The notes beneath the pieces are model-generated. The model worked only from the letters and a program-made list of their open reading frames with translations. It ran no database searches and was not told the origin of the DNA. From assembly GCA_964030475.1 (NCBI GenBank), contig CAXIPT010000003.1, positions 7,640,453 through 7,704,452 of the forward strand: a stretch of DNA of 64,000 nt. The letters run 5' to 3'. Positions 12,401 through 23,600 of this stretch are shown one piece after another. The translations under genes and the position numbers were made by a program. Source of the DNA: Tethya wilhelma. Taxonomy: Eukaryota > Porifera > Demospongiae > Tethyida > Tethyidae. How positions within the stretch are numbered: the first letter of the stretch is position 1; every line of letters begins with the position of its first letter.

Positions 12401-14298
12401 CTATTATGAAACTCCACAGGGATGCACATGTGAGTTTGACAGTCATACAGTATTGATCTTGATGTAACTGCTTTGCTCATAACCTTACAGCATGCCCTAC
12501 ATGTTACCAAGAACTTGAACAACAACTCAACCTCACAGGTGAACAGCTCAATGTGAATGCTAGGGACATTCAAGCATTCCTAAACTTGATATCATTAACT
12601 GGTTTTACTCCTTTTGATTCTCGTCTACTCATTGAGCAACAGAGCGTGGACTACATCCTCCAACAAGCACAGATGCTTGCCGACTTGGAAGACGAACAGC
12701 TTGAACTGTATAGTGACCTGTTGGTGCTTATCAATCAAACACTCCTCTCTCAAATTACACAGACCAATTCATCGTTGGATGAGCTGAAGGCATTTTCAAC
12801 CACTGTGTTTGTGTTGGCCTCCACATCTATGGAGCTTGTGAACTACACTGTCAGAGACATCCTACAGACCAGAGAGATCCTCAACCTAGTTGAGATAGTT
12901 ATATTACCATCAGTTCAAACTTCAGTTAGTACGATTCAGAACAACTTGGCAGAGGGTAGAGAAAGTGTTGAACTGCTTCTTGACAATATAAACGTGCTCT
13001 CTCAACAATTGGAAACACTCAATAATATCACTGATACCCTCATGGCTATTACTGCTACAGTTTTACAAGATATTGAACAATTGGAGACGTTAACTAATGA
13101 CACTGCAGGTGTACTGGATGAAATAATACAACTGCAAATGTTAGTGGACGTAGCTACCTCTCCACTCACTGGGAGATCACAAACTATTTCGCTACAATTG
13201 ATGATGAAAGCGTCACAAATTCAGGATTTACTTGACAACCTAGTGTCTGTTCCTTCTGCTGATGATCTAAGGTCTCTCATGTCAAATGCCAGTGCTTCAG
13301 AAATCTTTGCTGTGAGCATATCGAATGAAATTTCAAACAGCCAAACTAACTTCAACAGTTTGAATACAACATTAACCAACAGACTACTAGAACTAGAAAA
13401 TCTTCAAGGTCGTTTGCAGGTTCTTCAACATGACATCAATGCCCTACTTATTGAAACACAAGATGCAGACTCCAGTGCAATGAATGCAGTGAGGCTTGCT
13501 AACAGCATAATTGAAGAGGGAGAACTGATCCTGGACAATCTACGAAACTTCAACAACTTCTCATTTCAAGTGGCAATGCAGGCAGCCGATGCCCTACAGG
13601 CTGTTGGTAGGATTACTGCAAGTGCTCAAACTGCACTAGAGGCCGCTGAAAATATTGAAGCCAGAGTAGGAACACTTCAGGACACTGTTATCATGGCTAG
13701 AGTTAACACTATGAACGCCAGCAATTCCACTACAGAAGCTGAACAGGTAAATACGTGGTAATTTAGTAGTTGGTTTTTATTATAAATAATTTCTTCCCTC
13801 CAGATTATCAGAGAAGTAAACACTACAATCTTGCTGTCATCCGTCATGGAAAGTTTGAACTCTAGTTTAACCAGCCAACAAACAGCTAACAACTTATCGA
13901 CTCCAGTCACATCATTTTTTGACGATTTCCAAAACCAAAGTTCCAGAATTGATCAAGTTATGGCATCATCTCTTCAGCTTGGTAGGAATCAGAGTGATGA
14001 AACTGAGAGTCTACGTGATAATGCTGTGAGTGCTGTTCAGCAGTTGGACACCATGCTAGAGGGTGTGACCGAAACAGACCAGCAAACAATCGATTCTGTT
14101 GAGCAACTAGTATTAAACGTAGAGCAGGAGCTAACTGATGCAGATATTGAAAACATGTACACTGTACTATACAATAGGCTTCAGACACAGAGAGCTAGAC
14201 GTTTAGCTTTAGAAAGTCGTTTAGAAGGTATTCAGCCAGTTTTCCAACACCTACGTCATCTTAACAACACACTCCCTAGTTTAGATTGTGATGTATGA
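6454..14298 (+). CDS. Laminin chain with both IV-B and IV-A domains, gamma-like C-terminus
   Basis: About 12 exons encoding roughly 2,070 residues: 6454-7438, 7696-7884, 8417-8593, 8666-9577, about 9638-9782, 9977-10149, 10211-10331, 10421-11765, 11845-12125, 12291-12429, 12491-13746 and 13804-14298. LE-domain exons are mostly phase 1. Order: signal peptide (first about 25 residues); laminin N-terminal domain ending in YYAIEDLNVVGSC; EGF-like LE repeats (CNC, GRTCDQC); a laminin IV type B domain (ILEAESA, FTGTGYFRA, IDSLVLIL; about 8940-9430); more LE repeats; a laminin IV type A domain (FLGNRLSSYGQYIVISYEA to VTWVERCECP; about 10610-11195); about eight LE repeats; and a long Gln/Leu/Asn-rich coiled coil (12491-14298). 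There are no LG domains. It ends NNTLPSLDCDV, like the TLPSGC terminus of gamma chains. It is a secreted basement-membrane subunit expected to trimerise through the coil and the terminal Cys. Confidence 0.9.
8019..8227. mobile_element. MITE, TACCGTA family, in laminin intron
   Basis: A 209-bp foldback between exons 2 and 3. The left end TACCGTATAGCTAGAAATTT is mirrored by AAATTTCTAGCAATACGGTA at the right end. Several internal inverted TTTCG/CGAAA blocks are present. No coding capacity. Confidence 0.8.
9810..9868. repeat. Short palindromic element, CCTCGTACCAGGCTC family
   Basis: A hairpin of about 59 bp in a laminin intron: CTCGTACCAGGCTCT on the left is mirrored by AGAGCCTGGGTACGAG on the right. 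The same terminal sequence (TAGCCTCGT, CCCAGGCT) recurs at about 35522, 40240, 42152, 46018, 54537 and 55171. It is a dispersed family of tiny foldback elements. Confidence 0.7.
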
Positions 14299-14538
14299 AC
14301 AGACAACATAGCTAGGATTTTTATACCATGACCAGATACACACAGTACCGCTATTTTTTGTAAAAATAAAAATGCATTCCCACTGCACTTTCCATTCTTA
14401 TCTCTATTCTCATTACAAACACATTCACCAGAGATTCACTGGCTTAGTCAAAAGGGGTGGGGCTAATTAGCGTTGACATGACGTAAGCTTTAATACATCA
14501 CATGCATCCGGCCAGAGCTAGAGAAGAGAGAAGACAAC

Positions 14539-15438
14539 ATGGCAAAGAAAGTGTTGATCACTGGTGCATCTGGACTTCTTGGAAGAGCAATTTACAAGTG
14601 CTTCAGCGAACAGAACTGGGATGTTCTCGGTCTGGCCTTCTCAAGAGTGAAGGAGGGCCTGAGAAAAGTGGATCTCCTGGATAGGAACCAGGTTGAGTGT
14701 GTTCTTGATGAATTCAAACCTAGTGTTGTAGTCCATTCTGCTGCTGAAAGAAGACCTGATGTGGTCCAGAACCAAACTGAGTCGGCCTTAGCTCTCAATG
14801 TCAGTGCTACGGACATGCTTAGTTCTCTCTGTGCCAGTAGGAACATCTTCTTGCTTTACATCAGCACTGACTATGTATTTGATGGAAAGGATGCACCCTA
14901 CAAGCCTGATGCACCAACAAACCCCATCAATACCTATGGGAAGAGTAAAAGAGATGGTGAGGTAGCTGTTTTGAAGTATTCTGGAAATGGTGTCTTGCGT
15001 GTGCCTATACTCTATGGTCCAATAGAATCACTTGGTGAAAGTGCTGTGACCACGTTGTTTTCGGCTGTTCTCAACACAGAGAAGCCAGCAAATTTGTCTG
15101 ATTACGAACAACGCTATCCTACTCATGTGTCTGACTGTGCACAGGTGTGTGTTGGACTGGCAAACAAACAGATTGTTAGCAAGGATGCTGGAGGAGTGTG
15201 GCATTGGAGTGGGAAGGAGTGCTCTACCAAGTACAAAATGGCGTGTATTATGGCGGAGTTGTTTGAACTGAAGAGTGATCATTTGGTTCCAGTTCGAGAG
15301 CCTTCAAGTGGAACTCCAAGGCCATATGACTGTCATTTAGAAAGATCTAATACTGAGAGTGCTATTGAGACCCAAGACACTGAATTTAGGAAAGGAATTC
15401 GTACAGCCTTGGAACCATTTCTCCCCCAAAAAGATTAG
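14539..15438 (+). CDS. MAT2B: Methionine adenosyltransferase 2 subunit beta (dTDP-sugar reductase-like SDR)
   Basis: Intronless 299-residue protein of the extended short-chain dehydrogenase family. The NAD(P)-binding motif GASGLLG is at residues 9-15. HSAAERRPDVVQNQ (66-79), YISTDYVFDG (107-116), the YxxxK pair (Tyr133, Lys137), RVPILYG, QRYPTHVSD and HWSGKE all match the regulatory beta subunit of S-adenosylmethionine synthetase. That subunit binds the catalytic MAT2A tetramer and tunes SAM synthesis. It lacks the roughly 25-residue N-terminal extension of the long vertebrate isoform. The start is supported by the immediate beta-strand KKVLITGASG. It begins 240 bp after the laminin stop. Being intronless beside intron-rich genes, it could be an old retrocopy that became the functional gene. 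Confidence 0.93.
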   Translation: MAKKVLITGASGLLGRAIYKCFSEQNWDVLGLAFSRVKEGLRKVDLLDRNQVECVLDEFKPSVVVHSAAERRPDVVQNQTESALALNVSATDMLSSLCASRNIFLLYISTDYVFDGKDAPYKPDAPTNPINTYGKSKRDGEVAVLKYSGNGVLRVPILYGPIESLGESAVTTLFSAVLNTEKPANLSDYEQRYPTHVSDCAQVCVGLANKQIVSKDAGGVWHWSGKECSTKYKMACIMAELFELKSDHLVPVREPSSGTPRPYDCHLERSNTESAIETQDTEFRKGIRTALEPFLPQKD

Positions 15439-16942
15439 CACTGCCACAGCCTGTTGCCTCAGTGATTCTTGATGAGTAGATAAAGTGTAGTATAAAGTAG
15501 GAGCCAATTAGCGTAATTAGAGCGTTTATAACATAATTATATAACACCGGATGAAAACGGTGCCAATTTAGCAAATTATTCCGGTTATGCCCTTGAATTT
15601 GATGACCTTTACCGATCAATGTCACTGAACACTACGTCCTGCATATCCCATGCAAGCGCTCACAGCCACTGTGGCGAAGACTTAGAGGTGAGAGTTATTA
15701 ACCTGCTTGGCTGTTGCTACCACGTACACAGTACTGTGACTCTTGCAGAATGATTATGATTACCAGCAATCAGATTCAGTGTCTGTGATTCTAGCTAGCT
15801 TAGCAATATATAGTTGTTAACAACACTATTTCTGATTCAAGTACTCTATTATGACTGCAGTCTAGTTGACTAGATCTTGATTTAATTTTTTTTGTTTTCA
15901 TTGTTCAAGTCGTGATTACCAGCAGTTTCCCCTCATTATATCCAAAGGTCGTCTGTCTACGGTCTGACCTTACCTACACGCTAAGGTGAGTTTGTCTGTT
16001 TTTGGCTCAATTTGTAGACTGTTTCTCTGTTTGTTGGGCTTGTTTATGAAGAGGTATGTCTTTATTAACTGTGGAGTGTGGCATAATATTGCTATTCAGC
16101 TTCTGAAAATAGCTATCCATGTAAATTTGTTTCAAGTCTACGCCTATTGTTTTGCCCCCTTGTCACCTTTGTAACGCAGACCTTTTCCGCTCGCTTGGGA
16201 ATTCCGGAAAATATCAGCTGCAGCATATGCATATGCATGCAGCTAGCTATGAGATGCATGACGTGTTATGACGATGAGCACGCCCCTTGCGCATATACGC
16301 ATGCGCGCGATTGCATGCATGCTTGGTGGCCAAATTGGTACAATAATGATACATACTTCACTAAAGCTCTCGTTGGCTCACTCAAAATGTTTGTATATAT
16401 CTGAAACACACGAGTAAGTCCACTTCATGGTGGCTTTGTTATTCTCTCAGATTTGTTGCTATTTCAAAGTTTGTATGGATCCTTTAGTTCTCCAAATTTT
16501 ACCTGGCTTACTGCTTCTATTTCCAGTATAAGGCTCTTTAGCTTGCACCATACTTGGCCTCCAGTACAAAATTCCATTTGCTTGCCCACCAATAGGGCGT
16601 GGTCTGTGTCGTAACGTGCTATAAATCATCACATTCACTTGTTTCACACTATTTTCCCATGCGTGTGGAAAAGGTCTATAGGCAAAATTGTGTGAATTAC
16701 TGTATAGCGGGAAATTTTCGCAGGGTTCAAATTTTCGCGGTGGCAACCTGACCGCGAAAATTTGAACACGTGACTCGAATAGCGCTTGCGTACGTACGTC
16801 ATTGCTGAACGAAAATTCCGCGAAAAAACGAACTAGCGTTCCTACATGCTTTATCGCGAAAATTTGGACCTGCGAAAATTTCCCGCTATATGGTATGATG
16901 TGGTATTAACCTTCTCTGTAATTCAATAATAAAGCCTTCTTG
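15439..16942. other. Intergenic region, MAT2B to decarboxylase
   Basis: I recognise no gene. It contains a CGCATGCGC palindrome at 16298-16306, a run of ATGCAT palindromes near 16225-16320, and the MITE at 16698-16895. Splice-like sites occur near 15686 and 15985, but I could not build a convincing coding exon. Confidence 0.5.
16698..16895. mobile_element. MITE, TACYGTA family, just upstream of decarboxylase start
   Basis: A 198-bp foldback: TACTGTATAGCGGGAAATTT at the left is mirrored by AAATTTCCCGCTATATGGTA at the right, with several internal CGAAAATTT blocks. It ends 48 bp before the proposed start codon at 16943, so it probably forms part of the promoter or 5' leader. Confidence 0.8.
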
Positions 16943-19580
16943 ATGTTTCGGATACGTGCTGCTGCCTCGATTCTCCAGAGAACACAGTATCGTGGAAAAG
17001 AAGGTGCATGTTTAGTGGTGTGGAAATAGATGTTTGGTGAAATCTAATAGCAGGGTAGTGTGTAGGAATCATTCAGTGTCTGTGTTTGTGAATTACTATA
17101 TAGAATGTGATGGGTACAATGGCTGTGTGTGTCTTTCAGGGGGTTAATAATTATTGACAGCTAGTATTTTCAATTTCTTGTAGCATTTGGTGCTAGACTT
17201 CTTCCACGCTCAACATACACTGCAATGGCCGCCAGTCAACAATCACTGGAGCACGAGGAGCTCTTCACTGGAGTCACTGAACTGGTGAAGGAATATCTCA
17301 TCAAGTGCAATGATCGATCATCTAAGGTAGAGTATGGATAGCCACTACATGTGTGATAATGTGCTAGCTACTGTTGCTCAGGACTGTGTTTTGAGGGAAC
17401 TATTTATGTCTTTAAGTAAAATTATAGCGAAGACCATAGATTTATATACTGATGCCCACATAATGTTGTGTGTGTTGGACTTCACTGTGAGGTGTGTTCC
17501 ATAAGGGATTGCTGTACACATTGTTTGACACTCAGGTGGTGAACTTCAAGACCCCAACTGAAGTAATGCAGTTGATTGACTTGAAGATCAAAGATGAAGG
17601 AGTGGATGACAAGACTCTCCTGGAAATGTGTCGTACTACTCTGGAATATTCTGTGCACACGGGTATGTGTACTAGTGTGTGTGGTGGTTGTTGGTCGTAG
17701 AGCTATTGCACTCTATTTGTTATTGTCCTTGAGAGAATGGTGAAGATATTATTTACATTATTTCTCTCTCTCACTCATCCACACAGCACACCCAAGATTC
17801 TATAACCAGCTCTTTTCAGGGGTGAATGAGGTTGGAATATTAGGTCTCTTTCTGTCTGCTGCTACCAACACCAGTATGTATACCTATGAGATGGCCCCAG
17901 TGTTCTCCCTGATGGAGGGAGAGGTCCTGGCCAAGATAAGGAACCTCATAGGCTGGAAAGGAGGAGATGGCATCTTCTCTCCTGGAGGATCAATCTCCAA
18001 CATGTATGGCCTCTTGCTGTCTCGCTTCAAACAGTTCCCTGAGACAAAGGCTCAAGGTATCCGATCCTTGCCTCCTCTAGTTGTCTTCTGTTCTGAACAG
18101 GTCAGTACATGGGATGGACCCTAATCCTTGCTGTACTATTAGGTCATGTAAGTACTTCGCACATATGTCACTGTTGCTGTAGTCACACTATTCAGTCTCC
18201 AAGTCATCTATTGTCATGGGTCTGGGCATGGACAATGTCATCAAAGTGAAATGTGACAACCAGTAAGTGTTGGGGGTTGTTTTCACAAGACTATTATCCC
18301 CCTGGTCCCTACACAGAGGAAGAATGCTCTCTGAAGACCTGGACAAACAGATTACTGATGCAAAGTCAAAGGTGATCAAGAGTATACAATGTTGTGTGCA
18401 TTATGTCTTGTGGTCTGCACTGTGGTGTGTGTGTTTCAATTTGGTAGTATGTTATTAAAGATAATATTAATGTCCGCTATTTATGCTGGTAACAGGCAGC
18501 TACTGTAAAGTCTTACTGATTGTTAAGCACACACTAATCATTCTATAGGGAATGTGTCCAATGACTGTTGTGGCTACGTCAGGCACAACTGTGTTGGGGG
18601 CTTTTGATCAGCTGTCATCTATTGCTGAGGTGTGCAAGAAGCACTCAGTGTGGCTTCACGTTGATGCAGCCTATGGAGGAGCAGTGCTGGTCTCCAGAAA
18701 ACACAGGCGACTAATGGAAGGTGTTGAGATGTAAGAGGGTCTGTAGAATAATGATCACAACAATGGCCATTGTAAACTACTGTCATTCTTAGGGCTGATT
18801 CTCTCACATGGAACCCTCACAAGTCATTGACTGTCCCTCTTCAGTGCTCTGCCTTTGTCACCAAGCACGAGGACCTCCTGCCTGCCTGTCTCTCAACCAA
18901 AGCCTCCTATCTCTTCCAGCAGGACAAGATCAGCTATGATGTCTCGTATGATACTGGTGACAAGAGCATCCAGTGTGGCAGACTCAATGACATCCTCAAA
19001 CTATGGCTCATATGGAAATCAGTGGTGAGTGACACATCTGCTTTATAATATTCATCAGTAGAAATCAATGCTACCTTGGTGTATTATTGCAGGGCACTTC
19101 AGGATTTGAGAGGAAGATTGACAATGCCATGGAAGTGGCAGGCTACCTGGCACAGCAGGTTAAAGCCCGAGATGGCTTTGAACTAGTGCTTGAGGTAAGA
19201 CTTACACTTCAATTGCTTAAAATGTTTTCTTATTAATTTATGCACGTGAAATCAGAAATGGACATTTTGTGTCCTGCTATGTGTTCCCCTTATAGCATCC
19301 TGAGTACACTAACGTTCCCTTCTGGTACTTGCCTCCCTGCCTGAGACACCTGTCCCCTAGCCAACGCCCTACAGAGGAGGCAGACCGGCTGGCTAAGGTG
19401 GCCCCTATCATCAAGGGTCGTATGGTTGAGAAGGGCTCCATGATGATCTGCTACCAACCATTGTTAGGGGTGATACCCAACTTCTTTAGAATGACTCTGG
19501 TTGCTCCCAAGGCAACAAAAGAGGACATGGACTTTCTTCTAGATGAAATTGAAAGGTTGGGAAAAGATTTGGAAGTTTGA
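16943..19580 (+). CDS. Group II PLP decarboxylase (GAD/CSAD/GADL1 family), likely mitochondrial
   Basis: About 10 exons, roughly 530 residues. The core begins near the Met at 17225; the family's usual length is about 490. Signatures: [11 protein letters not shown] (substrate/PLP pocket), [22 protein letters not shown] (cofactor Asp), [13 protein letters not shown] with the PLP-binding Lys, [19 protein letters not shown], and NFFRMTL near the C-terminus. It converts an acidic amino acid (glutamate, cysteine sulfinate or aspartate) to its amine; FWYLPPCLR and GSMMICYQP lean towards CSAD/GADL1 but do not settle the substrate. An upstream exon 16943-17003 starts ATG after an in-frame TAA and splices in phase to 17184. 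It adds about 41 residues ([18 protein letters not shown], then LLPRSTY) rich in Arg and without early acidic residues, a typical mitochondrial presequence. Family members known in vertebrates are cytosolic. Confidence 0.88.
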
Positions 19581-20636
19581 CTCAACTATACTTTACTAAG
19601 TTATTTATGATGGGGAGGCTGGTAGTTTTGTAGTCAATTAATTTTAATATTAAAATTTTATTATAATAACTATAGTTTTTGTGTTTTTGCACAATATGGA
19701 CTATACAGCTTGCATATACTGTGTTATTTTGTGTTATTAATCATACGTACGGTAGTACGTATAGTAGGAATGGGCCGACTGTCCCATTGACACAATACAA
19801 AATGTTCATGCTTATAAACTTTCAGGGAAAGAAAGCTAAGCCTTCAAATGCATTTAATAGCCTCCCACAGACAGTTAGCTTACTGTATTAACCAAGAAGA
19901 CTGGTAGAAAGTTTCTAGAGCACTCTGGAGAGAGCGCTCGCGAGAAGCCACAAGAGTGCAATTTTGTTCTCCTTCCTTTCTTCCTTCCTTCCTTCCTTCC
20001 TTCCTTCCTAACTGACTTACTTGAACGCGATTTCCAGACAAACAAAAGGCATTGAGCCAACTTTAACCATATAGTGGGATTTCATTTCATCTGTAGTACG
20101 TCCTTTTCGACTCGTTTGCTGGCGAAAACGCAGCAAACAAAATCTAGGCAGCTTTGAAACTCTCGATATAAAATACTGTACTTTTTATTTAGCCATTTTG
20201 ATGTTGGTAAAGGTCGTCAATAGACCACGTGGTTTGCATGCATATAATGCGCATGCGCATCAAATGTACACCTTTTAGAGACTGACTATATAGTCTGCTG
20301 TGTGATTGTCTCCATGCAATTAAGCACCTTGGTGTTTAAAAAAGTGAATGAACAAGTAGTAAAAATTTTATAAAAATGAGAAGTGTAGGAATGGGCAGTG
20401 CGGTAAAAAGCAATGAAACAAGGCAAGTCTCTGAATTTCGGCACATGACTACTTCATTTTTTGTGCCCTGCCCTACACTTCTCATTTTTATAAAATTTTT
20501 ACTACTTGTGTATATAGCATCAATGGCATTGGCTGATCGATGTGTTGGTGGAGTACAACCTTTATGGTCTGATATATGTAATGTTTTGTCTATTAAAAGA
20601 GCAAGTATCTGATAAAAATAAATATATAATTAATGA
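19581..20636. other. Convergent intergenic region
   Basis: It lies between the decarboxylase and TTI1 stop codons. No gene is visible. It contains a CTTC/CCTT tetranucleotide repeat at about 19969-20009, a GCGCATGCGC palindrome at 20249-20258 that is not next to any start codon I can see, and the foldback at 20352-20509. Confidence 0.5.
20352..20509. repeat. Small foldback element with 38-bp arms
   Basis: Arms of at least 38 bp match perfectly in inverted orientation (ACAAGTAGTAAAAATTTT on the left, AAAATTTTTACTACTTGT on the right), then continue imperfectly to GGGCAG. The loop is about 70 bp. The arms may form a strong hairpin near the convergent 3' ends. Confidence 0.8.
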
Positions 20637-23600
20637 TCAAGACGGTGATTCCAAATAAGAGAGCAGTGTCTCAATGTTGTGTGAATACTCCTCTGACTGA
20701 GAACAGGGAGGGAACTGAACAGGCTTCAAGAGAGGATGAGGAGGTGTGGCCACCACACCCACTGACACCAACTGCCTTAGGAGTAGCCACATTGTATCAG
20801 GGTTGAGTTGGATGAGGTGTTTGAAGCACACAGCACATGCTTCTTGCAGCTGATCAGGTTGACGGCAGCTTAGGTATGGCACACAGGCATGAGCCAGTTT
20901 CTCTACTTCAATGGAAGGCACATTGAGCTTCAGTGAGAACACACCAACACAGTCCAACAATTGACGTTGAAGCTTAAACATTGCTCGTTGCCTAAGACAA
21001 TGGAACACACAATCATGTGTATGATAATGTGGAGACAAAGCAGCTAGTGATGGTTACCAGTACATAAAAGGATTATACATCATGACAGAATGCCTGAGCT
21101 AGCGACTTCACTAAGTCAGGGATCAATTTACAACACTCACGCGTAGAGCTTGTCCACATTGTGACTATGAACAGCCATTGACTCAAGAGATCTGACAAGA
21201 GGTGGCCAGACATTCTTAACGACTCTCTTGCGAAGGAAATCTCCACACACATCACTCATCACCACTAGCACCTGCCAAGCCCCCCTAGCCACAGGGGGTG
21301 AGGGGTCAGTGAGACGGGGGAGGAAAGGGGACCACACAGTGTGCACCTCTGGGAGCAGGAGGGTCTGAAAGGAGAGGGGTAAGTATAACACATATGGAGA
21401 TGGGTTGTGTCACTCCTACTCCTAACCTGATTTTTCTTCAGAGCAATGAGGCAGTGTTTCAAGGAGTCCAGGACTGCCAGTCTCACTTGAGGCTCACTGG
21501 CAGACATGTGATGAACACACCTCTGCATCACCAGGACAGCACAGTGTTCAACCGGGGTGAGGGGCTTAGTGGGAGAATAAGGCTCCTCCTCTTGTGGTAT
21601 GGCGTCTGCATTGTCTCCTTCTAGCTCTCTTTCAAACTCCTCTTGATCTTTCTGTTTATGATAGTCAATGAAGAACTGTTCAATGGCCTCTGGTATCACA
21701 TGTCCTGGGTCGCTAGTTTCACTAGGGTGAGGTGGTGTTGATGTCTGAGTCTGTCCAGAATGGAGGGCTGAACCTTTTTCATCTTCTTTGTAGCTCTTGG
21801 TGTCTTCCAATGTAGTAGACCATTTCTCAGCACTTTCAGCTAGGGATTGAAGGGCTGGCCAGATTAGGCCCACATCAGCCTGGCTAATGTCTAAACTTAA
21901 CAGCAGTTCATCCACAGAATCTTGAATGAGAGGGAGGACATCCTTGTCCCTGTGATGGGTGATGTGCACACAAAGGGAGAACAATGACCTTTCTGAACAA
22001 CTACACATGTGGTATGACCACATCAATCAGTATCTTGTCCTATTGTGTGGTGAGAGTTTACTACACATTATTCACAGACCATTTTCCTTCATGAGAAATT
22101 AAAGCTGAACTACCATAAGCACTTACCCGTGTTTTAAGACTGCTTGTAGGACATGAATAGCCTGGATGTATCGAGCATTACTGGAGGGGCTTCTAAGGTT
22201 ATGAGCGATGCTGTTGACTAGGTAGTCAGCATTGAGTCTGATCATCTCTTGCACAGACCTGCCATTCAAGAAAACAAAATGGCAAGCACAAAATCAACAG
22301 AGACATTGACAATTACAAACCTCATACATACATCATATATGCTGTACCTGTATCCAACAGCAGCAGCCATAGAGTGCAGTGTCTCAGTGGCGATGGCAAT
22401 GATGGAAGGATCACTCTCACCAAGGCTCTGCAACAGAGGGTAGGCCACCAGCTGCATAAGAGGATCAAAACCATGACCAAGGACTGTGGCACACACGGAG
22501 ACTACGTTGAGCAGCAGACACTGAAACATGACTGGTTCCTAAATGTGGAGGATACATGTATGAACATAACACTGAATCAGGCTTACACTAGTACTGCTTC
22601 CTTTTGTGTAAAATTTAGCTTTTGGTTATCAACCTTTCCTGGCTCCAGAAATTTCACTAAAGTATTACCGTATAGTGGGAAATTTTCGTGGGGGAAAATT
22701 TTTTGCGAATTTCGCGGTTTGGCAGCTTTCCGAGAAAATTTTCCCCCACGAAATTCATAATGGTCGTCACGTATAGTTGAGACGCAATCCACGAAAATTT
22801 TCCCTGCGAATTTCTATTCAAGACGAAAACGCAAAAATTTCCCCCCACGAAAATTTCCCGCTATACGGTATGGTAGCAGGTAGGCCTGGTATGTATATGA
22901 GGCTAAGTTAAACTACCATTACCTGGTTGCTTGGTGGGTGAGTATCCATCCAGACATGTGATGATCCATATGTGGCAGAGGTAGTGTTGGCTGGTGCCAG
23001 CAGCTGCTGTAGGAGACCCTCAACCAGAGTGAACAACTCCACAGCAGGGACAACATGTGATGGCTGAAGAACACATACATACATACAATGCAAACAAAAA
23101 AATTCAGCAAGTACCGTTCTGACAGTCTACACTAGCTCACCTCTTGACTAGTCACACAGCCTAGCCCACAACCTCCAATGAGCACATGGCCTATGACAAT
23201 CAACAGCTCATTGTGGTGAATGGAAGAGATGTTGTACTGGTCTAACAGCTGGTCCAGCAATACTGGCAAGGAACCATAGAACCCCAACAACTGGCACACT
23301 TCATAGAGCAGCCCCTCAACCTGTTCCGATCGGAAGTGAGCATAAGTCAGTGGAAATGTCCTCATGAGTTTGGAGCTGGACGAGGGTTGTTGACCATCAC
23401 TGTTGGCCTCTAGGGAAGGTGAGGGCTGTTCCAGCACACGTATACTTGAAACCTCCAATGTCAGCGTCTAGAAGAGGATTGGGAACATACTACACTAATG
23501 AGCATGTGCACAATACGTACCATACCTGTAGCAATGCTTGAATGATGCGGGTGAGATGGGAATGGGAGTGTACTAGGTTGATCACATGACTCCCCAGTAG

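Noticed and set aside
15560..15685. Open stretch ending at a GTGAGA donor, with another splice-like site near 15985
   Set aside because: No start codon in frame gives a recognisable protein and the downstream candidate exon meets a stop. It is more likely non-coding or 5' leader.
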